This document shows, piece by piece, positions 12,565 through 25,300 of a stretch of 64,000 bases of DNA; positions within the stretch are counted from its first letter, which is position 1, and every line of letters starts with the position of its first letter. The position numbers were made by a program, and so were the translations under genes. This stretch comes from Centroberyx gerrardi (lineage: Eukaryota > Chordata > Actinopteri > Beryciformes > Berycidae): contig NC_136016.1 in NCBI RefSeq assembly GCF_048128805.1, positions 3,907,001 to 3,971,000 on the forward strand, written 5' to 3'. Below the pieces are notes generated by a model. The model had not been told where the DNA came from and did not search any database. It saw only the letters and a program-made list of their open reading frames with translations.

Positions 12565-12840
12565 CTTAAATTCTTATCAGGGTGGAAAAGCCTCTGAAAC
12601 AGCATTTAGAGCATGAAAAACTCTCCACTGAAACCCATGATGATAATAAGAATGAAAACATATTCATGCATACTTGTGTGGAGACTGATCAAAATGTTGC
12701 ATAACACAACCAGCAATTCTACAATAAATATGTAATCAATCAAACTGCATCATATCCATCATATCAGAGGTAGATGATACTGACTGGACCAGATCTGATT
12801 TTTAATAAAAGGACAATATCTAGTCAGTATCGGTGCATCC
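12565..12840 (+). repeat. Family A copy
   Basis: Contains GGTGGAAAAGCCTCTGAAAC, CAATTCTACAATAAATATGT and TTTTTAATAAAAGGACAATA in family order; the middle is shortened. Confidence 0.65.
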
Positions 12841-12849
12841 TTTTCTGCT

Positions 12850-14860
12850 GTTTCACGAGTTATGATTAGGATGTAAAAGACAAAAATAACATAATTTGTA
12901 TACAGCTCAATTTGATATTTTCCTGGCAAAACAAAACTCTTCTCATGGCCAGGAAGTTAGTTTGACATAAAATGAGTTATCTTTACATTCAATAAGGCCA
13001 GGACTTTATGATTTTTGTTTGTTTGTTTGGTGGACTTTTTTTATTTTTTTTCATTTTTATCGGTCTGTGATGCACTGAAGACTAATGGAAAAGCCGATAT
13101 GTAACATCTGTTTTTATTTCCGTTTGCTGTGAACAAAAATGACTAACCAAGCGGTCGCTCTCCCTTAATGGAGGCCGAGAAGAAAAATGCAGGGAGGGAC
13201 GACGGCCAATCAGAATCCCTCGCTTTCAGTTGGGGTCATAGCTCCGACTGAAGCCATTTTGCATCCCCTCTTCTGCATTTCAAGTGTCAGTTTAATTCAG
13301 TTGGGGATGTAATGCTGCATTCACGTCATGTGGGAGGATCCATCCGAACTACTTGACAGTTCACGCATTCTGACTCATTTTATGCACTCAAATGGAGGAT
13401 TTCTGTAGACTTTGGTTGCTGCTGATCGTTTTTGTCGCACTTCACACACATGCAGTTAGTGAAGATACATTGTACTTCATGTTTTACAGCAAACCAAACA
13501 TTGTAATGTCAACCACAAAGCAAAAATCCAACAAATAGTGTCCTGTCATAACATTTTAGGACACTAATTTTATTCAGTACATCATTCCATACACTTGACT
13601 GGAGGTCCATCACCTGAACATGAGAACTCACATCTGCCGTCTTTCCCACGGGACGTGAACGCAGCATAACATGGTACAAGTGAGAAACTCAGTTTTGACC
13701 AGAATAAACTATCTGTACTCAAGTAGAAGTAAAAAGAAGCAGTGTAGGAATGTACTTTAGCAAAAGACTAGTGGTTCAAAAATTACTATCCATTTGGTAT
13801 ATAAAAAAAACAAAACCATGACCGCATTATTTATAAAGAAAAAACAAATCCCTAATTCTGAATGGCCATGATATCCACTGGCATTTTTCTTCTGGGTGAG
13901 AACTTCCTCTTTTTATCCACTTAAGTGTCTTTATGTAATGCCTGACTGCAACGTTCAGGTGCAAAAGCCACAGTCAGGAATTGCCGAAGCTGTAACAGTA
14001 ACGTGTAAAAAGCTGAACATATGCATACTTCCCTCCCTGGAATCCCAAACATGTTTTGGGGATGATTGGTCGACCCTGCAATGGAAGCAAAGCTGTTCAG
14101 TTCCTCATTGTGGCTTTTTTAGTGTTTTCATTTCCATAGACTGGATTTAATATATCTGACAAATGAGCCTAAAGCAGAAAATATCATCAGTGTACATAAG
14201 GAGAGGAACTCAAATATAAAAAAAAATCCTCTACTAGTACTACAAACCTTATATTCATTATTTTTTCAACAATAAAAATATTAATCAAAATATTTGATGA
14301 ATGAATTGGTTGATTGCTGGAATGATCATTTTTGTATTTTTTTGTTTGCGTTTCATTTGAGTGTGTTTTATATCCCGTTTCTCCAGATATCTGCTGCCTT
14401 GTCCCATAAAGCACATATTCTCTCCCAGCATAGATTTTACTCCATACACCAACCTTAATGTTTGTTGAGCCCATATGAACTGTTTTTTTTCCCTGAAAAT
14501 GAGACGTTTATTTTGAAAAATAACACTAAATCTCAATGGGGCTTGTCTGGATTCATGATAGACATACTGGTATGTATTTTCAACTGGGGGCAAACAAGTG
14601 GGGCAGTGTTTAGGTCTAAGTTGGTTAGTGCATATTTCCACTAGGCTATGGTAGCCTCAGGATTTTTGGGACTACAGAATCTATTTATGTGAATTTTTCA
14701 TTAAAAAAAAAAAAAGCAGGTAATCATAGCCATGCAGTCTGAAACTGGTTGTGTTTGACCAACTGTTGGTGACTGCCAGTCATCTTCTGTTTATCTTGAT
14801 TTTTCCAACTCGGATTTGTTTGGGACGTGGCATGGAAACATTTCTTGGGAATAATCTCAT
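12850..14860. other. Intergenic, no gene seen
   Basis: AT-rich sequence between ipmk and naglu. No exon, RNA gene or clear repeat boundary was recognised. Confidence 0.4.
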
Positions 14861-14865
14861 TGGTT

Positions 14866-15502
14866 AGTTAAACCTCAATAGGTGGAGCCAGAGCCATGGG
14901 TGGAGCCATGAAAACACATTTTTTCAGAGCACAAGTTAGCTAACTGGCAAACTTGAATGACAAAGAAAGAACTCTGGTCAAAATATAAATATAAATCTGA
15001 ATGTCAGTGACTTCTTGTTTTCATTCATGACCATGACAATTCATTATGTTGAAGGTCAGCAGCTAGCTAACTAGCTTCCTAGATAGCTAAATGCTAGTAT
15101 GGCTAGTTTGAACTTGGAAGGTCAGCTAGGCTAAGTAGCTAACCTAGATAACTTAGTATGGCTAGTTTGCATTTTTTCAAGTTAGCAGAGCGCTAGGCTT
15201 CATAATATTAGCTAGCTCCTCTTTTACCTCGTCTTTTTCACTGGCTACACAATAAACAGACATGGACCTCCTGCAGCTTAACAGCAAACTTGCAGTACAG
15301 GTGAATGTGTGTGTTTTTTTACCAAGAAGGTTAAAGGTCACCATTGCATCATAACTCTTAAACTCCTGTAGCAAAATTTTCTCAGTCCGACTTTGGAGGG
15401 CGTTTATGTGAAATTTCTGATATATCTGATAGCACATGAATGCACAATAACAATACTTACACTGAAAAAATTTGGTTTGGCTCCGCCCATTGAGGTTTAA
15501 CT
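14866..15502. mobile_element. MITE-like element with ~24-base terminal inverted repeats
   Basis: The left end (14866-14889) contains TTAAACCTCAATAGGTGGAG; the right end (15479-15502) contains its inverse complement with two mismatches (CTCCGCCCATTGAGGTTTAA). The 637-base interior has no coding potential and many CTAGCTA motifs. No target duplication was identified. Confidence 0.6.
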
Positions 15503-16317
15503 CAGAGTGTTGTTTTCAGGCTTTTCTTTCAGCGCAGACTTCTTGTGTTAGGATGGACACACTGCAAAAATATTTGCCCCAATTTGAGTATTCCAAAAAA
15601 ATGCCAGAGATCTGAGTGATAATACTGCATCATATTCAGTTTTTCTCTTCTAATCCGAGTAGCCCAAACTTGAAAGATACACACATACACACACTTACAG
15701 TGGGTGATTAGATTAGTCTTAACACCGGTAAATTGAATCTAAAGTTCAAGCGGCATAGCAGTCAGATGAGAAGTTACACATCTTACAGGTAAACTAACTC
15801 ACATTTCCCCCAAAAAATGTAGTTAACTTCAACTACAACTTAGTGCTGCCTCAAATCGCCCCCCGTATATCTAAATATATAATCCAAAATGCTATATATA
15901 CGCTTAGAAAACACAAAAAAACTTTGAAATACATCATTCAACATCTGCAAAATGTGTGTTATGTTGTCTACTGTGGACTCAGTTTCCTACCATACCATAC
16001 TGTATAATTTTGTACTTTGGATCATTTTGAGTGTAGGTGTCAGGTGATGTCACATTTTCCAAACAGTGATGTTATGAAATACATCATTTTGGAACAAAGC
16101 GGGGTGAAAAGTATGCCACACGTCTGCTGATGACACTAAAAAAACAAAGCGTTTAAATAGTGTTGTCCCAAATGAAACACATCTGGAAGTCTCATATCAC
16201 AATCGGAACGGGATTTTACTAATTATGACTTTTTTGTACATTGCATTATGAACTGTACAATATGTAGAAGATTCAATAACAAGCTGTATATTTGGCAGAT
16301 GAATAACTATTATTACT

Positions 16318-16323
16318 AATAAA
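16318..16323 (+). promoter_or_regulatory. Possible polyadenylation signal (ipmk distal 3' end)
   Basis: AATAAA followed within about 40 bases by TGCATTGTCTTCTG, a GT/T-rich stretch. If used by ipmk the 3' UTR would be about 8.4 kb, which is long. Weak evidence. Confidence 0.2.
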
Positions 16324-16604
16324 ATGTATTCCCAGTGATTGAGCTGCATCTTGCATTGTCTTCTGTCATCACTTAGCCAACAGGACCTTATGATAACTTT
16401 ATGACTTTATTGTCAGATAAAGATTAAGTGCCTTAGACCAGTCTTAGATATAAAGATATCAGAGGGGGTATGAAGCTACACAGAATTCATGACAAAGGGA
16501 TCATATTTAATACAGCAAAGTACCATCACACAATCGCTCCATTACTATTTATGGATCAGCTTTTTACATTTGTAAGCATTGCGTATCATAAATAAAAGGG
16601 TTAG

Positions 16605-16912
16605 GGTTATTAGGGTTAGACCAAAGCATGGAGCCTATATAGATCTTTTATTATAAATCAGATATCAGTCAGTCAGTGTGGTTCACCTCTGATAAGATGC
16701 AGTTTGATTGATAATGTATTATGGAATTGATCAATACTACACTGGTTATCTATGGGAAGCCCTTAGACTGGATTTATTTATTTTTTTGATATGAAAATGG
16801 TCAAATTCAAAAGTACTGAACATCAGCATAAAAGATCAGCTATGACTATCTTCCATCTAAAAATATAGATATCGGCCTTGACAAAACCCATATTGGTCAA
16901 ACCCTAATAGCA
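16605..16912 (-). repeat. Family A copy, reverse orientation
   Basis: Contains the reverse complement of the AATCAAACTGCATC and TTTTTAATAAAAG blocks and ends near CAAACCCTAATAG. Confidence 0.55.
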
Positions 16913-16960
16913 AAAACAATGTTACTTCAGCCTTTCAGTAAGCAGTACAAAGCACTGAAC

Positions 16961-16980
16961 ACACACACACACACACACAA
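16961..16980 (+). repeat. (CA)n microsatellite
   Basis: Ten CA units. Confidence 0.9.
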
Positions 16981-17862
16981 GTTGTGGAGAATTAATTAAC
17001 TTGTAATACTAGTCACAAAGCCTTAAGACTTTTATGACCTGCCTGAGTTGAGGAATCACAATAGTTTTATTCATCAAAATACAAAAATATCATTTATATC
17101 AAACCTAAAAGTTCTTAACATAGAATGTGTTCTCTTCTGCTATATCTAAAGTTTGTTGGCACAGTCTGTTTTTGAGCTGTGCTGATGTAGTGATCGCTAA
17201 AACACTAATTAAGCTCCCAAAATGTACAAAAATGGTCCAGTTGAGACTAAATTAAACAAACAAATTCAAAGTTGGTGAACAAAATTTAAAACACATACTA
17301 TTATCTACATTAGTAATCCAAAATAAAGCAAATGTAGTTTTCATTAAAAAAAATCTTGAAAGATACAGACATCATGATTTTCACAAATTGTTTGCTGTGC
17401 ATGCAAAACATCTCAGATTTATATCTGTGTTTATCATATAAAAATATATTTCATAATAAAAAGAAAATCCCTGAAGGGATACCAAGGGATATAAATTACT
17501 CTGCGTTAAACAAGGCAAATCCCTCTGTTCTCAAAACTTATATCGAAAACAGATTGTGTTATGATCCAATTTCACTGACCATATAAGCATGAAATTGTAA
17601 ATTAAGTAGAAAATTTGGGTGCGAGATCAAAACCATCCATCCATCCATCATAGTCTCTGTAGCATAAAATAAGGCACAAGATATTAAATTAACTTCCCAT
17701 TGATAGGCACGATCCCATGAGTTTAAAATGAATAATGAATACAAGTTCCTTAAATGCCAAACCTTTTGATGGCCCAGCACTATCTGTAGTTCGATATTGT
17801 GCTACCCATAATTCGAGATTGATCAAAGGAAAAAAAACAAGACTAGGTCAAAACCTAGTATA

Positions 17863-18570
17863 TGGCTGGACCGTGTATAGGTGTGCCACGTGCCACGGCC
17901 GACCAATGGCCCGCATTGATCCTCCCGATCCAAGCCCCGTAGCTCTGGTACCCATCGGTGCCGAAAACGGCATTCGCCGGACACTCGGTGACGCATCGGC
18001 GTCGGGACCCCCGCCGAAATCTCGGCCGGATCACCGGGAACAAATCGGCGCCCAGCTATCGGCACTGGCCGGAACCGTGCTCCCGGGAAACTCCGGGAAG
18101 CGTCGGCAGTAAGCCCTCAGCGCGCCGAAACCTCCATGCTTGTCTGTGTCTCTCTCTCCGCCGACAGAACAGAGGGCTGTCAGGTGGACTGAGCTCGCGC
18201 ATATGCATCAAAATAAACGGCGATATGATATAATTGTATAGATTCTACTTTAGCTTCAGTTAGCTTCAGCTTACATGCATGATATTGGTCAGCCTGCTTA
18301 CTGTGTGGGAGAAACGGGTTCCTGATCTCAGCGGAGAAACAAGATGGCGGAGAAAATGAAACTTACATTTCTGGCTCTGTGATCCTATGATGTGCCACGT
18401 GCCACGGCCGACCAATGGTGTAACTTCATCACTCAGTCAGTCAGTCACTCAGTCAGTCAGTCACTCAGTCAGTCAGTCACTCAGTCAGTCAGTCACTCAG
18501 TCAGTCAGTGAGTGAGTGAGTGACAGACATTCGCGTTTATAGGGCTGGCCCCGCTGTTGCGGTCCAGCCA
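17863..18570. mobile_element. CpG-rich nonautonomous element with short terminal inverted repeats
   Basis: The ends are TGGCTGGACCG (17863-17873) and its exact inverse complement CGGTCCAGCCA (18560-18570). Inside, a perfect 28-base direct repeat (17882-17909 and 18391-18418) brackets about 480 bases whose first 300 are strongly GC- and CpG-rich, unlike the AT-rich surroundings. A 16-base array follows at 18430-18509. No protein was recognised in the GC-rich part, and no clean target duplication is visible. Confidence 0.6.
18430..18509 (+). repeat. Five perfect copies of a 16-base tandem unit
   Basis: The unit CACTCAGTCAGTCAGT is repeated five times without error, then turns into GAGT repeats of opposite sense (GAGTGAGTGAGTGAC). 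Confidence 0.95.
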
Positions 18571-18652
18571 AAAAATAAACACAGTAAAGACACACATACA
18601 CACCTATGAAATGCCAGAAAATCAACTCGTAAAATATGGAACAGCTTCATAT

Positions 18653-19008
18653 TAGGGCTGCTTATGGTTATTTTCATTATCGATTAATCTATCGATTATT
18701 TTGCCAATTCATCGATTAATCATTTTGTCTATAAAATGTCAAAGATAATGACAAATGGCCATTGCAACTTACCACAGGTCTTAAAATGGCTTACTTCCAA
18801 AAAAAAAACCCAAAGTATTCCTTTTATAATGATATGAAACAGAGAAAAGCAAGCAAATCTTAGCATTTGTGAAGCTGTAACCAGCAAATGTTTGGTATTT
18901 TTACTTAATAAATGACTAGAACGATTAAATCGCTTATCAAAATTATAATTGATTAATTTTCTGTCGATCGACTAATCAATTAATCGACTAATCGTTTCAG
19001 CAATACTT
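18653..19008. mobile_element. hAT-type MITE of the CGATTAATCGATTA class
   Basis: The left end AGGGCTGC is followed by ATCGATTAATC repeats; the right end carries the inverse (GATTAATCGACTAATCG, then TTTCAGCAATACTT). This is one of the most common nonautonomous DNA transposons in teleosts. The target duplication was not resolved. Confidence 0.65.
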
Positions 19009-19187
19009 CATATAGTCATCTACAATGAGCTGTTAACATGTCTTCATGTCCTACATTTCCCTTCTCCTCCTCTTTCATAAAGATTGACTGGATATTTGAT
19101 CATTGCAAATTTGAACGTCAAATACATTTTTTCTAGAATATACAAACTATCCACTACCGGTTTTGCTATATGTGAAAAAACAGATTG

Positions 19188-19193
19188 TTTATT
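19188..19193 (-). promoter_or_regulatory. naglu: Candidate polyadenylation signal of naglu
   Basis: AATAAA on the minus strand, about 120 bases after the stop codon. Confidence 0.5.
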
Positions 19194-19310
19194 CCGTTAC
19201 TGTTTTCTACTGTAAAATGTTTTGGGATGGGGTGGACAACTGGAGGTGGATGGAGACATTCTTCTTGCTGTGACTTGAGATGAGTCTTTCTCCAAAGGAG
19301 TTTCCACTCA

Positions 19311-22300
19311 CTATAGTCTCTTCAAGGCCTGTGGGTAGTACTTCAGGAAGATCCTGTGGGCGATCTCGTAAGTGTCTCCCTGAGGTTTGGTCGGGTACTT
19401 TCTGCCGTTGTAAACAAAGCCCTTTTCTACCTGGAAGGCAGCCTGGTTGAAGGTGTCCTGCTTAAACGGCCGTCCGCTGTCCAGGCACTCCACCAAGGTG
19501 TTGACGAACAGGCTCCAGCGCTGGGCGTAATAGTCCTCCATCAGGCCTCCCCACTCTTTGCTGGCGTAGTCCAGGATCTCACCACTGGGACCCCATAAAG
19601 TGATCTGGTTTCTGGCGTTCATGTCATAGAGCTGCGCCTCCTTCTCGTCCAGACCCAAGGATCGTGCCTGCTCCAGCCATGTCCCCAGGAGGAAGTTGCG
19701 GTCGCTAGACAGCAAACGGTTGAGCTCGGGCAAAAGGTCGTAGACCAGCACACCGCCTGCGGTCAGCAGCTCTGGCAGTTTTTGGCTCTGGAAGGCCTCT
19801 GCGATATCGAGGTAAAACGCTGATGTGAGTACTTGCAAGACCTGCCGTGTCACATCCACAAGATCGTACCGGAACGTTTCCTTGGACACCAGAGATGGTG
19901 CCACCTCAATAATCAGTTTCCAGGCTTTGTACAAGTCGGCCGGATCATACCAGATGCCGGTATTCATGCGAAACGAAGGCCGGCGCACCAGTGGGCTGTG
20001 GTTGTGGTTTCGGTAATGCGGCACAGTGCAGTTGTAGACGCTGGCAAACAGAAGCCTCCACGCAGCGGTCAAGTTCTCGTGTGTGCTGCCGTAGCGCCGG
20101 ATAGCATAGAGTGACGCCCACTTCGCCAAGTTCACCGGCTCCTTGCGCCAAGCCAGTTCGCTCATCAACTCGTACACAACGGGATTCTGCTCGATGCCCT
20201 CGGGCGTCATGCCTAAGCCCACCAGGGTGGAGTTGGGGAAATTCAGGGCTTTGAACGGCCCGGAATTGATGCTCTCCACTGTGCCAAAGAAACCGCTGTT
20301 GCCCCCGAAGTTGTTCAGCATGCACCAGATGAAGGGCTGTCCGTAGAAGGACTCGGTGTAGGAGAAAATTGGCTCAGTCTCGGCAAACAAGTCCAGCACA
20401 ATCATACGGCCGAGGGGCACTCCGTGCAGAAGGGCCTTAATCTGGGCCGGCTTCCAGAACGCTGCGCTACTAAAGAACAGCCAGCCTTGCATCAGCCAAA
20501 TTGCCTGAGGATCAACTGGGGAGAAAAAATTAGATTTGGATGAGGGAGAAGAAAGGGACAGTTCTTGAACATGACCGGTAAACATTAGTGGGGTCGAGGG
20601 GGGCTGTCTGTGCAAGACAATTGGGCAGTAGCGTTCAAAGACATGACAGCAACTATCACATTTACAACTTGCAACGCTAACCGAATGGTCACCCAGAACT
20701 CACCTGCGGTCATTGAGGCAAAGACAGAGCGACTGACTGCGGACAGATAGGTGGGGTCGGAGGAAGGAGGAGTCATCTCGTTAAAGGTGTCTGTGTTGTA
20801 GATGTGATCCGTCCCGAACTGTTTCACCACCTGGGACAGGTAGAGGGAACCGATGTGAAGGAAGAGGGGGTCACGGGGGTCTAAGACGTAGGCGCAGGAG
20901 TAGCTGCAGTTGAAATGAGCCCAAGGCCCCAATCGGGTTACATTCGCTTTCGGATACAACCTGAAAGACAAGAAATACTTTAATGATGCAAAGGTTTTGG
21001 TTTCTACATCGACTTGTGCTTTGTGTTCTGCTTGGCTTGTCTGTATGGACCGAAGTGTAACGTGAGGAGTAATGCTGGCAGTTATTAGTAGCCATATCCT
21101 CATAGAGTGGGTATCTGAAATGAACGCATCTCGGAGGAAATTAAACTTATTAAACAGGGAATACCTTGAGTTTAGAGTTTCAAGATGCTGACTTGTATAT
21201 AATTTCATTCATAGTTGTCTGCTGTATACAATAGAAAGCTGTAAAATTGTAAAATGTTGACAACCACGAGGGACAGGCAGCAATATCCAGTGAGTGATTA
21301 GATTCACCTGAGTATTCCTTTGGGAATATTCCCGGAGAAGGCTGGCAAGACGGGAATCATGCCGAAGGATCTCATTCGCTCCAAGATTTTAAACTGCAAA
21401 CACAGATGATTTTATCCTCAAAAACGTAACAAAAAGTCCTTAAGACACAATGTGCTTTACTTTCATGCCAGCAAATATTTTGATATCTCATTTTGTAATG
21501 CTTTTCTCACATATTCATAGCTTAATTTTTTTTATTTAAATTGCATGACAAGCAAGGAATTGCCAGTACTTGGAGGTAGAGCTGCTTCACATGCCAGGAC
21601 TGCGGTAGAGGCCCGCCAAACTCGAACATGTTTCCCATACGGTTCCAGGCAAGAAAGGCGGGGCCAGAGAAGAACTCTTCAATCTCCGACTGGTTCAAAC
21701 CAAGAGCGCGGTAAACCTGTAGGGAGATATTAATTTATTGTTTACATGCTGCATATATCGAGGTAGGCATCAGCATAGTAGTGGAGTATCATGTATCTGC
21801 TTCTGAGGCAAGTTAGATTTGTTAAAAAAGTTTCTCTTCTTTCCTGCTTATGAAATTCATTCTTCATAGCTTGTAATAGTCTTCATGTCATCCTCTTCCT
21901 TCTGAATACTTCCCCCTCTCCCTTATCCTCTTCCTTGACTTTCTCTGAAAATAAGATATTTCTCATTTGTTAAAGAAACAACCATCTACCTCATCTCCTT
22001 CGCTCCACTTTCTATATCTAGCACTTCTCTATCATACATGATCATTTTAGGAATACAGAAATATCTGTTACATCTATGGGACGGGCCCCGTGGCTCTGTC
22101 CCTTGCACCTCTTAATATGGTTGCTTGTAATACTTACACTTAGTTGCCCAATTTCTTACATTTCTCTGAATGCCTTTCAATAACCCTTAGAGAGTGGGTG
22201 TGAACTTGTTGCTTCCAATCAAAGGTGGGTGTAAGGGCGTCACTTGTTAGCTAGCTAGCCAACTAGTTCATGAACATCGAGGCGTCTGTGATTGCAACCT

Positions 22301-25300
22301 CGACCGTTACTCCAAATACCATGCCTCTTTATCAATATGCGTTCTTGTGTAATATCTAACCGCCGAACCACAATTCCAAAACAAACAATTGAGAGGATGG
22401 AGATTGGATAAAGATCCTGGAAGTTTACTTGCCAGTCGAGGAAGCATCGGATGGTGACTTGACCGACAAGAACGAATGGAAAACCCCAAGATTCATTGCG
22501 CGAACAACGCATCATGTCCTGACAGCTGGGAAAATTAACAGCCATGTATTTTAATTGATCGCACGCACAACATGAAGCACACAGTCCATCTCAAACTGTA
22601 AGGAAGCGTCTCTGTGCTGATTTTCATGAGAAGATTGTGCTCTCCAAGACAACTTGGGAAGAACGTTCTCCGCAAGGTCACAAGTATCGTCTTGGCATTC
22701 TTGGATTTGATAATCAGCTAACACGCCTTGTAGCTGCATTGCATTCTGGTCTATTGAGGCTTCTGTCAGTGGAGAAATTTGTCTCTCTCCTCTTCTACGA
22801 TGGATTTCTCCCTGTATGATTGTTGAACGTCTCTTGGTACAAAATGGTGGCTCTAGAAAGAAGCCCTCGCTCTTTGATTCTGAGGGACTGACACCAAAAT
22901 CTGACATTTACCGCTGATGCTTTATAAGTTTATCAAACTTCATTGTAGCTGCACTGGAAATATCTGGACGTGACGTCACGTTGTCTACGATTGGCCAGTT
23001 ATCCCCAGGAATAAGAAAAATACACCACCAAACAACAAATGGACCCAGAAATGCAAGGTACATTGTCAATAGATATTTTTTAACAGTGTGTCTTTTGCTG
23101 TTTACCTCTTGCCACAGGACCTCTTGGCCAGTGAAGGCCAGTGGCAGATTGATGCCATTGAGCGCCATCCAGTCGATCTCTCTCTCCCATCGTGGCCAGT
23201 CCCACCACACAGAGGAATAGCTAACAGTGCATACGTTCTGATAATACCGGAATCTGGACCATGACACAAAAATAACATGCTTAGTTTAGTTGGTTTATTT
23301 TATTCTCAAAGTAATACAACACTGAAAGTGAAGTGATGAAATGCAGAAAGAAAACAAAGAAGAGAAGATCATTACAAATGTGTGCAAGTGAGATAAAAAA
23401 ATAAATAAACAAGGGGTTTCTAGAAATTACCTCACCTCAAAAGAAACAAAACCAAACCATCAAGCAAAGCAAATCAAGATGCAAAGCAGACAGCTGAATT
23501 GGATAACAGAAACTAACAAGCTTTTGTTACCATCAGGCTTTAAAGTGCAGTTTGTCATTCATATAAATGTGAATAGTAATGGTAAAAAAAACTTCATGCA
23601 ATGCATTTCAGTAACAATGAAGTGCAAAAATGTTTTCTGTGATATCAGTGTTTTTTTTGCATCCGTTGGCCTATTTTGGATTTCCTTCATTTTTAAAATC
23701 AATATGTGAGCTTGTGTTGGGATTGTTTTTGCCTATAATTTTTTAACCCAGGCACCTGAGATAAACCTCCTATATCTAAGGACTTCTCCTTAGAGCGCTG
23801 ACATCTTTTACTTGCGCTTACTTGTGCACATTTATCATCTATAACTTATACAATCAGAAAATTTATAACATATATCAACGTTATATATATGACAAAAACA
23901 CAGATACTGTTTTACACCACTGCATATATGAGCCTAAATTACCCGCAAGTGGAAAACACAAGCATACAGAAAAGTACACCTTTGCACTCTACAAAAAAGG
24001 AGCTGATATAAGCTCATACCTAGCCATGACTTGCTCTTCGCCAATAAAGGTAGAGTAGTCATGGGAAAAAAAAAACTGTGCCATGCTCGCCATGGATTCT
24101 ACAATCTAATCAGTGTGCACATGAGATAACTGGGGTGAGCTGATGCGAGCCTAATGCACAACAGATAATTGAAAGGAAGGGTCCTTTAAAGGGCCCTGCT
24201 GCCGCACAAGTGTCCATAGCTCTCACAGTAAACAATGAAAAGTAATGTGTGACAATGCTCCATTTGTCACGCGCCCATGGGTTTCTAGCTGTGGCTGTGC
24301 TGTAATGCAGCAGAGGGGGCCGGGAGACTTTTGGGGGGGGGTTGTACGCACCCCCAAATGCTGCCACCGTAGAATTAGAAGGGATAGAGTGGGTGTTATT
24401 TGATATAGCGTGGCAATCTCCTTTGGTACACTAGAAGGTTTGATGATGCTGTCATGAAAATAGACATTGCTTCATTTACTGGACAGTTTCCATACCAAAT
24501 GACCATTCTGTAATGTTGATTTGAACAGGAATGGCTCTTCTATCTAGTCGAGTTCTACAGCTACCACTGCGGGAAGTTGGCACACATCCGATGTACACCA
24601 GCGTGAAATGCATTGGGTGGGAAAACAACATTTTCAAAGAAGCCGTTTTGCTGATGTCAGTGAAATCAGTTTGTCAATGTGTTGCACAATTAGGAGTTCC
24701 CCAGGGCATAGGCCCTATACACAAGCCCACACACACACACAGGGGGTATAAAAAAAAAATGCAAGAACACCAGCCTGTGGAGTCACCTGCCTCTTCAGAG
24801 ATGTACAGAAAAAGGTGAGGCATGATAAGGACTTTTTTCTAGTGTGACACATCAAGGACATGAAACCAGGAGGGAGGAACTGAATCAGATGGCTTAAGAA
24901 GACAATAGTGTGTTTGGTTTTGTTGTTGTTAATTTTGTGGAGAGCTCTATACCCAACCTTACTTTCAAAGAACTCAAAGGCTGGCATCTAATCTTGTTTT
25001 TATGGCCCACGATGAATAAAACTGAGATTTTGTTGATACCACACCATACCATACCTGTTGGTACCATACCAATATGAAATAATCATACAAGCCCTCATGC
25101 AAGCCCCCAAATCTTTTCATATCAATGGTCTCTCCCAAACAGATCCACATTAAACCACTGACACTCATTTGGTAAAATTTTATCCCAAGGAACCCCATCT
25201 GAGAAGATGTTTTTTGTTGGATATGATTTGGTACAGAACTATAGAAATGTCTATGGGTGATAAATGTCTGTGGGGTTGATAATAGCAGAAAGGGGCAGAT

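Noticed and set aside
16595-16620. Interstitial telomere repeat (TTAGGG-like)
   Set aside because: Only two or three imperfect units within a family A repeat end.
17890-18230. Bacterial contamination in the GC-rich segment
   Set aside because: It is framed by direct and inverted repeats shared with the surrounding element and has no bacterial gene.
18430-18509. CRISPR-like array
   Set aside because: Units are contiguous 16-mers without spacers in a eukaryotic genome; it is a tandem repeat.
19945-20325. Minus-strand 126-codon frame inside the large naglu exon
   Set aside because: Alternative frame of a clearly coding naglu exon.
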